Shown here: one piece after another, positions 10,377-17,415 of the stretch | How positions within the stretch are numbered: position 1 is the stretch's first letter | Layout of the letters: each line of letters begins with the position of its first letter | Source: Neobacillus sp. CF12 | GTDB taxonomy: Bacteria > Bacillota > Bacilli > Bacillales > Cytobacillaceae | Assembly (NCBI RefSeq): GCF_030348765.1 | Contig: NZ_JAUCEU010000007.1 | Location: forward strand, 434,001-498,000 | Length of the DNA stretch: 64,000 bases | Direction of reading: 5' to 3' | Made by a program: the position numbers and the translations under genes | Notes under the pieces: model-generated | The model's database searches: none | What the model was told of the DNA's origin: nothing | The model's input: only the letters and a program-made list of their open reading frames with translations

Positions 10377-12111
10377 TCTGAGTTAAAGTCTTATTAGGGT
10401 CCATATTTATAGCGGTCCACGCTGTTTGATCTCCAAATAATCTTGACCAGGAAGCGACTCCTGCTAGTTGATAGGCAGCAGCAAGGTTCGCTCGTTTAGA
10501 TAATGATAATTCATCCTCAATCCATATTTTATAGGTTGCCTTCTCTTCTTCTGCGTAATATTCAGCATAGTTTTGACCACTTGCTTCATCATACACAGGC
10601 TGCAAACCTTTTTCAGCCAGCCATTCCTTTACCTTCGTCATTGACATGGCCTGAGAGCTAACCGTTGTTGTTCCATCCTCATTTAGTTGTTCCTTCCAAA
10701 GCCTTGAGTATAACGGTACGCCAAGAACCAGCTTTTCTTTTGGAACTTCTTTCAATAAGTTTTGTAGGTTCGTCTCAACCCATGGCAGACTCGAAACACT
10801 TCCAGAAACAGGTGATGAACCTGAATGTTCATCGTAAGCCATGATAATCAAATAATCGACAATCCCAGCAAGTTTACTTCTTTCATAGAAGGATGACCAA
10901 TTGTTGTTTTCACCTGCATAAAAGGTAATGTCCATCGAAACGACTAATCCTGCTTCATGTAAGTAAGGAGTTGCTTCGCGCATTAATTGTGTGACAAGCG
11001 GGCCATCTTCTTGCTTAACATTTTCAATATCAAAGTTAATTCCCTGTAATTGGTACATTTGACTGAAATGAAGTAATTGTACAATGATTTTTTGACGTGT
11101 TTCAAAATCTTTTAACGCTTCATGCGTCAGCACTGGATCAAACGAGTTAGAGAATAATCCCCATACTTGATACCCCTTCGATCGTGCCCATTGGCTATAT
11201 TCCAAAGATGCTAGGTTATTGATACTCCCGTCGTTTCCAACCAAGGAGAACCAAGTTGGAGACACAACATTCACACCCATCATATCAGGGATTTGAGTAT
11301 GATCAGGATTTTTTGTATAAACGGCTTCCCAAGTTAATTGTATGGGACCGTTAATCTTTGGTATTGTTATTGGTTCGCTCTGCTTCGAAATACTGATTGT
11401 TACTTCTTTGTTTTTTTGAACATATTTCTTGCTGATGTATCCACTGATTCCATTTTCTTTTCTAACTAAATAATAGTCCTGTTCCTCTCCTTCAATCATT
11501 ACGTTTTCCTGTTTAGACAGTTGTGCTGTATAGGAAGCCTTCAAAGATGGCTCTGTTCGTAGTCTTAGTTTTTCAGGATGAACATCTTCTGCCGTTATTT
11601 TTCCTTGGATATAGCGGTCACCATTTTTCTGGATCCAAACGGCACCACTCTCCTTTAAAACCGAATATTGGATCGGATAAAAAGCGAGCAATGGTTCAAT
11701 TGCCACAAATATTTGGCCCTCTTTTGTAATAATCGGTGATACATGAAGATCTACTGGTTTTTGATTTACAAAAAATGTTAAGGAATCCGTAGGCATCTGG
11801 ATTACTTTTTCAGCCGTGGTTATGATGATAGATTTGGACTTTTCATCAAAGATTATCGTGTTATCGATCTTCTCTTGCATAAATGAAAGTGGAAGAAAGA
11901 TAGAATCTCCTTGTAGAATAGCATTTCCCTGCTGACTACCTTCATAAAGTATCGGATTTTTTTCGGTAAAATAAGTTGCCTTTTCCTTTGAAGCAAAGGG
12001 ATAAAATAAAAAAAGAATAGAAGAGGCAATCAATAAGACTGCGAACATCAATCCTCCTACGACCCATTTTGGTGATAAAGATTTCTTTCTGTGGTATTCA
12101 ATTTGTGACAT
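10372..12111 (-). CDS. Membrane-anchored GH18 family glycosidase with SH3 domain
   Basis: This is a predicted cell-wall hydrolase of the chitinase/N-acetylglucosaminidase GH18 type, the family of SleL- and YdhD-like spore cortex enzymes. An N-terminal transmembrane anchor (about residues 15-40) is followed by a copper amine oxidase N-like domain (FLPLSFMQEKIDNTIIFDE), a bacterial SH3 domain (LRLRTEPSLKASYTAQLSKQ to GYISKKYV) and a GH18 barrel from about residue 255 on. The catalytic DxE is seen in GINFDIENV, and AYDEHSGSSP is the later barrel strand. The length is 579 residues. It is monocistronic; the substrate is inferred. Confidence 0.85.
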   Translation of the reverse strand: MSQIEYHRKKSLSPKWVVGGLMFAVLLIASSILFLFYPFASKEKATYFTEKNPILYEGSQQGNAILQGDSIFLPLSFMQEKIDNTIIFDEKSKSIIITTAEKVIQMPTDSLTFFVNQKPVDLHVSPIITKEGQIFVAIEPLLAFYPIQYSVLKESGAVWIQKNGDRYIQGKITAEDVHPEKLRLRTEPSLKASYTAQLSKQENVMIEGEEQDYYLVRKENGISGYISKKYVQKNKEVTISISKQSEPITIPKINGPIQLTWEAVYTKNPDHTQIPDMMGVNVVSPTWFSLVGNDGSINNLASLEYSQWARSKGYQVWGLFSNSFDPVLTHEALKDFETRQKIIVQLLHFSQMYQLQGINFDIENVKQEDGPLVTQLMREATPYLHEAGLVVSMDITFYAGENNNWSSFYERSKLAGIVDYLIIMAYDEHSGSSPVSGSVSSLPWVETNLQNLLKEVPKEKLVLGVPLYSRLWKEQLNEDGTTTVSSQAMSMTKVKEWLAEKGLQPVYDEASGQNYAEYYAEEEKATYKIWIEDELSLSKRANLAAAYQLAGVASWSRLFGDQTAWTAINMDPNKTLTQK

Positions 12112-12268
12112 TATTCTTCCCCCTTATCTCTATCGTACGGTATCCTTGGAAAATTGAGAAGGAATTTTTTTGTACTTTTTGAATAAGTGAAAAGCAGTGA
12201 TGGTGTTTTTTGCATATTACATGGTAAAATAATATGACCTGCATTATGAATAGAAGGAGAAATCGGTG

Positions 12269-12856
12269 ATGGTTCAAATTATTCTAGTCCTGATACTAGC
12301 CTACTTGCTTGGCTCGATTCCATCAGGTTTAATCATTGGAAAAGTTTTTTATAAAACAGATATTCGGGAGCATGGAAGTGGAAATTTAGGTGGCACAAAT
12401 ACTTTTCGAACATTAGGAGTAAAAGCTGGTTTGGCTGTTACAATTGCTGACATCCTTAAGGGAACATTAGCAGCTGCTTTACCTGTATTGTTTGGACTCG
12501 ATGACATTAACCCTTTACTTGCTGGTGTTTTTGCTGTTATCGGACATACCTATCCCATCTTTGCTGGATTTAGAGGCGGCAAAGCGGTAGCAACCTCTGG
12601 TGGCGTATTATTGTTTTGTGCTCCGCTCATGTTTTTAACTATTTTTGTCGTCTTTTTTGCCAGTCTATACATAACGAAGTATGTATCTTTATCTTCTATG
12701 CTCGCTGGCATTTGTGCTGTGATTTATGCTGTCATTGATTGGGACATCCCCCTGTTAATTGCCGTAACACTTTTGGCTTCATTTGTAATTTATCGACATC
12801 GCGCAAATATTAAGCGGATCATGAATAAAACAGAACCTAAAATTAAATGGCTTTAA
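12269..12856 (+). CDS. plsY: Glycerol-3-phosphate acyltransferase PlsY
   Basis: PlsY transfers the acyl group from acyl-phosphate to glycerol-3-phosphate, the first membrane step of phospholipid synthesis. The 195-residue multi-spanning protein has the three family motifs: [23 protein letters not shown] and [18 protein letters not shown]. The ATG at 12269 is favoured, with AAGGAG 9 nt upstream; GTG at 12266 is possible. The location beside yneT/parEC and the yneR region matches B. subtilis plsY (yneS). The stop codon is within the terminator stem. Confidence 0.95.
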   Translation: MVQIILVLILAYLLGSIPSGLIIGKVFYKTDIREHGSGNLGGTNTFRTLGVKAGLAVTIADILKGTLAAALPVLFGLDDINPLLAGVFAVIGHTYPIFAGFRGGKAVATSGGVLLFCAPLMFLTIFVVFFASLYITKYVSLSSMLAGICAVIYAVIDWDIPLLIAVTLLASFVIYRHRANIKRIMNKTEPKIKWL

Positions 12857-12889
12857 GGAATCTTAATTGACTCCTTAAAGCCATTTTTT
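12848..12889 (+). terminator. Terminator of plsY
   Basis: TGGCTTTAAGGA (12848-12859) pairs with TCCTTAAAGCCA (12872-12883), followed by TTTTTT; the stem contains the plsY stop. Confidence 0.9.
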
Positions 12890-12920
12890 CATAGGAGTCT
12901 CCGCTGTAGGAACTCCGTTT

Positions 12921-13211
12921 TTATAATTTTAATAATGTAAAGGAGGATTTTCCCAAAACATCTTTAACATAATCAAGCTTTGTATGATCAAAGTAAACAA
13001 AATCCTTTTCATGAATCAGTATCTTAACCCCTTCAAATTCATAGAAAAGATCTCCAGTAATTTTCCGCTCTTCCAGAGACAGATTTAGTTTTGGGCCCCC
13101 TCAGCCAATCCCCATGCTTAATCGTACCAATAGTACCTCATCTGGAGCTTGCTTTTCCCTATTGATTATATCTTCCAATACACTACGAGCACTTTCCGTT
13201 ATTTTGAACAA
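12921..13211 (-). CDS. HesB/IscA-like selenoprotein (in-frame UGA = Sec37)
   Basis: Reading TGA at 13101-13103 as selenocysteine gives a complete 96-residue HesB-like protein. It opens MFKITESARSVLEDI, has the core LSMGIGUGGPKLNLSLEE with Sec at residue 37, and continues to KILIHEKDFVYFDHTKLDYV, the usual end of the HesB fold. In IscA/HesB proteins this core position is a cluster-binding or redox Cys. Translation would begin at TTG 13211, with AAGGA about 11 nt upstream; no in-frame ATG exists. A small hairpin (13068-13078) lies 22 nt after the UGA. Homology on both sides of the stop, plus selA and selD in the window, argues against a pseudogene. HesB-like selenoproteins are a known class; the role here is unknown. 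Confidence 0.82.
13068..13078 (-). promoter_or_regulatory. Candidate SECIS hairpin of HesB-like selenoprotein
   Basis: CTCT-GGA-AGAG forms a short stem 22 nt downstream of the UGA, within the coding region as bacterial SECIS elements are. It is the weakest of the four hairpins. Confidence 0.4.
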
Positions 13212-13340
13212 AACACAACACGTCCTTAATTTTTTTAAGTAAATGCTGAAAAAAGTCGAATAATAGCATATAAATATATTATAGTATTGGTAGAATGGTT
13301 CAAAATATTTTGCCTCAATCCAGCTTATTAAGGAGAAATT

Positions 13341-14492
13341 ATGAAAAAGAAAGCCATTATTACGTCAGGAATCATCATATCTATGTGTATTCTACTTGCT
13401 GCAGTTCTCTTCATTCAGCAGCAAAATAATCAGGCCGCGGCACAAAAAGATCATCCTACAAAGGAACATCCAACTAGGCTGCAACCCATTATGACCAGAA
13501 CTTTGACAGAAAAGTTGACCGTTGGTGGTATTGGTGACATTCTGATTCATGATAGGGTTTATCAGGATGCCTTTAACGGAACGCACTATAATTTCAATCC
13601 TATTTTCGAAAACGTTAAAAGTATTTTAGAAGCGCCAGATGTATTAACTGCCAATCAAGAAAGCATGCTAGGTGGAATTGACATTGGTGTTTCAAGTTAT
13701 CCAATGTTTAATAGTCCTCATGAAGTCGCAGACGCTCTCGTCAATACTGGGGTGGATATCGTTTCTCTGGCAAACAATCATACGTTAGATAAGGGTGAAA
13801 GAGGAATTCTTTCTGCAACGGATTATTTAAATAGTATCGGCCTGCCACATGTAGGAAGTTTCTTAAATGAAGAGGATCGTCAAAAATTAAGAATCCTTAC
13901 TAAAAATGGAATAAAATTAGCATTTCTGTCTTATACATACGGTACAAATGGAATACCTGTACCAGATGGAAAGGATTTCTTAGTCAATCTTATTAGTCGT
14001 GATATCATGAGTGAGGAGATAGCACGGGCTAAAAAAGAAGCAGATGTTGTGATAATGAGTATTCATTGGGGGAACGAATACCAACGAATACCAACAAATG
14101 AACAAAAGGACTTGGCAAATTTCCTGGCGAATGAAGGTGTAGATATCATTTTTGGTTCTCACCCCCATGTCCTTCAACCAATGGAGTGGATTGTCAGGGC
14201 AGATGGAAGAAAGTCATTCGTTATTTATTCATTGGGTAATTTTATATCCGGTCAAGTAAGGGATTATAAGGATATTGGCGGCATGGCTACAGTTGAAATT
14301 ACAAAACATGTTACCGAAACAGGTAAAAGGATTGAATTGTCTAACCCAACTTTTTATCCTACCTTTGTATCTAGTCAAAGCAATAAGAATTATCGAGTCG
14401 TACCTTTGGAAAAAGCTGGTTCCTTCGGGCTTCAAAATGCTGAGGCAAAATACCAAGAAATTCAAGACCACATGACACAATGGCTCCGTTAA
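13341..14492 (+). CDS. CapA family protein (poly-gamma-glutamate synthesis/metallophosphatase-like)
   Basis: This is an exported or membrane-anchored protein of the CapA/PgsA calcineurin-like fold. After an N-terminal hydrophobic anchor (about residues 5-27), the metal-site motifs follow: GGIGDILIHDRVY, NQESMLG, SLANNHTLDKGERG, SIHWGNEY, GSHPHVLQP and YSLGNFISGQ. The 383-residue length is normal. CapA proteins take part in poly-gamma-glutamate capsule synthesis, but no capB or capC neighbour is present, so the substrate here is open. AAGGAG stands 5 nt before the ATG. Confidence 0.88.
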   Translation: MKKKAIITSGIIISMCILLAAVLFIQQQNNQAAAQKDHPTKEHPTRLQPIMTRTLTEKLTVGGIGDILIHDRVYQDAFNGTHYNFNPIFENVKSILEAPDVLTANQESMLGGIDIGVSSYPMFNSPHEVADALVNTGVDIVSLANNHTLDKGERGILSATDYLNSIGLPHVGSFLNEEDRQKLRILTKNGIKLAFLSYTYGTNGIPVPDGKDFLVNLISRDIMSEEIARAKKEADVVIMSIHWGNEYQRIPTNEQKDLANFLANEGVDIIFGSHPHVLQPMEWIVRADGRKSFVIYSLGNFISGQVRDYKDIGGMATVEITKHVTETGKRIELSNPTFYPTFVSSQSNKNYRVVPLEKAGSFGLQNAEAKYQEIQDHMTQWLR

Positions 14493-14506
14493 AACGGGGC
14501 CTTTTT
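14482..14506 (+). terminator. Terminator of capA-like gene
   Basis: GGCTCCGT pairs with ACGGGGCC, followed by TTTTT; it overlaps the stop codon. Confidence 0.7.
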
Positions 14507-14534
14507 ATCCGTTTTTTGGAAGGATGTTTCTAAA

Positions 14535-15293
14535 ATGAAACAAAATAACCATCAAGGTTCCTTTTTATCCATGCTGTTTATTTTCTTACTCTTTTTCTTC
14601 ACAAGAAGTTATTATAGTTTGTTCTCTTGGTTTATCCTGGGCATATTGCTTTTACTAGCTTTCTTAAAGGAAGAAAATCGTTTATTTGCTTGGCTGATGA
14701 TTTCTTTCTTTGGAGGAAGTCTGCTTCTCTTTTATGCGGATAAATTTATTGAAGCATATGAATTGAAGCCATACTATAGGGTAATTATTAACCAACTATT
14801 GTACATCATCCCAATTCTATCGATGTGTTATGTCATCAAGAAGTTTGGTAAAAAAATTAGTTTCTTTTTTAAAATGCCAGAAAGTGTTGGTAGAAAAAAT
14901 TCTCTCTATTTCATTGGGGTTCTTATTTCTTTTGGGTTCATTTTATTTATTTTTACGAATGAGATTGAAATGGATATGAAGCTATTCCTCTCGCTTATCT
15001 TGTTCGCGATTATCCATGCAACCATACAGGAAGTGGTATGGCGAGGCATTTGGTTAACACAATTAACAGTGATTACTAATCAGACGACTTCGGTTCTGTT
15101 TACAAGCATTGGCTTTGCACTGAACACGACAATATTTGGATTTTCTATCGCTGTATTTCTTATGTATTGCTGTATGGGGTTCATATTTGGATTATTGACA
15201 ATAAAGTATAAAAGCATCTTTCCATCAGTTATTACCCATACCTTAGTTTTGATCTTACTATTTCTCAATGGATTGCTCCAGTTGCCTATATAA
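14535..15293 (+). CDS. CPBP family (CAAX protease-like) membrane protein
   Basis: This is a 252-residue multi-spanning membrane protein of the CPBP/Abi family. The conserved motif 1 appears as IHATIQEVVWRGIWLTQL near residue 165. The canonical form is EExxxR; here the first Glu is Gln (QEVVWR). A later motif with His (ITHTLVLILLF) near the C-terminus agrees with the family. Peptidase activity is therefore uncertain, and the substrate is unknown. It follows the CapA-like gene after a terminator and has GGAAGG upstream. Confidence 0.75.
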   Translation: MKQNNHQGSFLSMLFIFLLFFFTRSYYSLFSWFILGILLLLAFLKEENRLFAWLMISFFGGSLLLFYADKFIEAYELKPYYRVIINQLLYIIPILSMCYVIKKFGKKISFFFKMPESVGRKNSLYFIGVLISFGFILFIFTNEIEMDMKLFLSLILFAIIHATIQEVVWRGIWLTQLTVITNQTTSVLFTSIGFALNTTIFGFSIAVFLMYCCMGFIFGLLTIKYKSIFPSVITHTLVLILLFLNGLLQLPI

Positions 15294-15363
15294 GCAACAT
15301 CATCGATATTTGTGCAGACTTTATTATATACTAACAGCATAGGCATTTTGAAAGGAGAAACAA

Positions 15364-15657
15364 ATGAAAATCCAAATCAGCAGTGAAGCAGCAGGATGGT
15401 ACAAGCAAGAACTCAATCTTAAAACAGGTGATTTTGTCCGTTTCTATGTCCGTTATGGGGGATGTAGTACGGTACAAAGTGGGTTTTCACTTGGCATATC
15501 GAATGAAGAACCCGTTGATATTGGAGCGAAGATAACCGAAGATGGGATTACTTTTTATATTGAAGAAAAAGATTTATGGTATTTCGATGACCATGATTTA
15601 ATCATTGAATATCATGCAAAATATGAAGAGCCTGTTTTAGATTATAAAAAAGCATAA
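15364..15657 (+). CDS. yneR: HesB-like protein, Cys form (YneR family)
   Basis: This is a 97-residue HesB/IscA-fold protein. It opens MKIQISSEAAGWYKQEL and has the core VRYGGCSTVQSGFSLGI, with a single core Cys, and the ending IEEKDLWYFDDHDLIIEY typical of the YneR subfamily. It lacks the C-terminal CxC of true IscA scaffolds, so classical Fe-S delivery is doubtful. The position beside yneQ, yneP and plsY matches B. subtilis yneR. It is the Cys homologue of the Sec-containing protein at 12921-13211. RBS AAAGGAG. Confidence 0.88.
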   Translation: MKIQISSEAAGWYKQELNLKTGDFVRFYVRYGGCSTVQSGFSLGISNEEPVDIGAKITEDGITFYIEEKDLWYFDDHDLIIEYHAKYEEPVLDYKKA

Positions 15658-15667
15658 TCAACAAAAT

Positions 15668-15706
15668 AAAGCACACATGAACGATACTCATGTGTGCTTT
15701 TTCTAT
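15668..15706. terminator. Bidirectional terminator between yneR and oxidoreductase gene
   Basis: AAAGCACACATGA (15668-15680) pairs with TCATGTGTGCTTT (15688-15700) across a 7-nt loop. Confidence 0.9.
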
Positions 15707-16614
15707 TGTTTACCCTCCAGCTGTTGGACAACATGTTCACATAATTCATGTGTCTGTAACGCATCTCTAGCTGTTACAGATGGCAATGTATCCGTCTTCA
15801 CGGCGTCAATAAATTCTTCGATAATCTGTTCAAATCCTCTTTTAAAAAGAGTAGAATCCCAATTGTTAAATGATAGTGCGATTTCTTTCTGATCTCGATA
15901 AATCGTCATTTTATCTAAATCGTTGATAACTCTCTTCTCATCTGGTCCCATTACCTCTAATTTTTCTTCAACAGCCCCATTGTCACGGTTCATAATAGCA
16001 ATGCCTGTCATATCTTTTGAAATAAATTGAACCACTACATGGTAAAGCTGGCCATCCTTTACCCTTCCATGAACGATTGTCTCCTGAATTTCTCCTTGAA
16101 ACAAGTACCGCACCGTATCTAAAACGTGGATGAAATCATCGAAGACAAATTTTCGAATATCACTAGGAAGTGAATGGCGATTTTTTTGCAAAATAACCAT
16201 ATTGGGTTGAGTGATCTCAGTCATTGAACGGTAAAATGGAGCAAACCGTCTATTAAATCCCGTCATTAAGATAAGTTTTTTACTTTCAGCAAGCTCGACA
16301 AGCTCCTTAGAAGTCTCCAAGTGATAGGTGATGGGCTTGTCCACATAAACATGAATACCATTTTCCAAGAGTTCTCTAACAATATCCTCATGTGATTCTG
16401 TTGACGAATGAACAAAAGCGCCTTTTATTTCGCTGTCAATAAGGGAAGATAGACTAAAGTGTATGTGAGGAAAGCGATATTTTTTACTAATATCAGTTAA
16501 AACTTCAGTATTTCTTGTGTAAATATGAAACTCTATATCCTTATGCTCGCTTACAACAGGAAGATACGCTTTTTTGGCTATATCCCCAAGTCCAATGATT
16601 CCGATCTTAACCAT
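15703..16614 (-). CDS. Gfo/Idh/MocA family NAD(P)-dependent oxidoreductase
   Basis: This is a Rossmann-fold sugar or inositol dehydrogenase-like enzyme of 303 residues. The N-terminal nucleotide site is VKIGIIGLGDIAKKAYL, and the catalytic motif is seen as HVYVDKPITYHLETSKEL (the usual EKP is DKP). The C-terminal beta-sheet domain follows. The substrate cannot be named. I start it at ATG 16614, with AAGGGG upstream; the longer frame overlaps yneQ. It lies 23 nt downstream of yneQ and probably shares its transcript. Confidence 0.85.
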   Translation of the reverse strand: MVKIGIIGLGDIAKKAYLPVVSEHKDIEFHIYTRNTEVLTDISKKYRFPHIHFSLSSLIDSEIKGAFVHSSTESHEDIVRELLENGIHVYVDKPITYHLETSKELVELAESKKLILMTGFNRRFAPFYRSMTEITQPNMVILQKNRHSLPSDIRKFVFDDFIHVLDTVRYLFQGEIQETIVHGRVKDGQLYHVVVQFISKDMTGIAIMNRDNGAVEEKLEVMGPDEKRVINDLDKMTIYRDQKEIALSFNNWDSTLFKRGFEQIIEEFIDAVKTDTLPSVTARDALQTHELCEHVVQQLEGKQ

Positions 16615-16637
16615 GGTATCTTTTCCCCTTTTCATCT

Positions 16638-16928
16638 TCACCAAATATGATGATCCAAACCTTCTTTTTGTAAAATTTCTTTTTGTCTGTCTCCAATTAA
16701 ATCGAAATGTGAATATCCGTCACGACGGTGGTGAATCCATTCTTTTCTTAAGCCGTACCTATTTCCCCATGCTGCCAATTTTTCAAGGTCATGACATCCA
16801 ACCTTCGTAACGGTTTTGCTCCCAGGAAAACGATCATCCAGCCAATAGTGGGTTAAAAAGGCGATTTCACCATCATCGATTTTCTGTTTCCACTCTCTTA
16901 CTTCCTGTCTTTTGATTCCAAACGCCAT
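16638..16928 (-). CDS. yneQ: YneQ family small conserved protein
   Basis: This 96-residue soluble protein is rich in Trp, His and Arg (for example THYWLDDRFPGSKTVTKVG and WIHHRRDGYSHFDLIG). No catalytic function is known to me. I name it YneQ from its sequence character and its place between yneP and the yneR region, which matches B. subtilis. GAGGTG stands 5-6 nt before the ATG. Confidence 0.7.
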   Translation of the reverse strand: MAFGIKRQEVREWKQKIDDGEIAFLTHYWLDDRFPGSKTVTKVGCHDLEKLAAWGNRYGLRKEWIHHRRDGYSHFDLIGDRQKEILQKEGLDHHIW

Positions 16929-16950
16929 AAATTCACCTCAGGAACTCATT

Positions 16951-17382
16951 CTATTGCTTTTTCTTTATTTCTTCATACTTTAGGAACCATTCAGGAAATG
17001 CCTTTTTAAATGCAATCGGTCTAAAGTTGTCCTTTTTAACAACAATATGAGTTGATGTTCCTTCTGCACAAACTTCCTTGTCACCATTTATGATGGAATA
17101 GCCATAGACTGTTTTAAGCCCATCATTTTTCTCAATCCACGTCTTTACAAAGCCCCTATCACCATAACGTAACGGCTTTTTATAGGTTGCTTGGATATCA
17201 TAAACCGGTGCAAAATAACCTGCGGTTTCCATATCTACATAACTATATCCAAGATCCTCAATCAATCCGCTTCTCCCAAGCTCAAAATACTTTAAATAGT
17301 TAGCATGATAGATGACTCCCATCATATCCGTGTCTGCATATAATAGCTGAATTTCCCTTGTAGAAGTAAATACATTATCCAT
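16951..17382 (-). CDS. yneP: Acyl-CoA thioesterase, YneP/YbgC hotdog family
   Basis: This 143-residue hotdog-fold thioesterase presumably hydrolyses acyl-CoA esters. The YbgC-type active region is clear: YADTDMMGVIYHANYLKYFELGR, with the catalytic Asp. The remainder is the long helix and beta-sheet of the fold (YKKPLRYGDRGFVKTWIEKN). The physiological substrate is unknown. It is upstream of yneQ with a 22-nt gap, in the order found in B. subtilis. Confidence 0.88.
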   Translation of the reverse strand: MDNVFTSTREIQLLYADTDMMGVIYHANYLKYFELGRSGLIEDLGYSYVDMETAGYFAPVYDIQATYKKPLRYGDRGFVKTWIEKNDGLKTVYGYSIINGDKEVCAEGTSTHIVVKKDNFRPIAFKKAFPEWFLKYEEIKKKQ

Positions 17383-17415
17383 TTCCTATTCCCCTTCCTT
17401 TAAAACCACGCGATT

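Noticed and set aside
12921..13211. HesB-like frame as a pseudogene
   Set aside because: Only one stop, a TGA at the redox position, breaks it; both halves are intact and Sec machinery is present.
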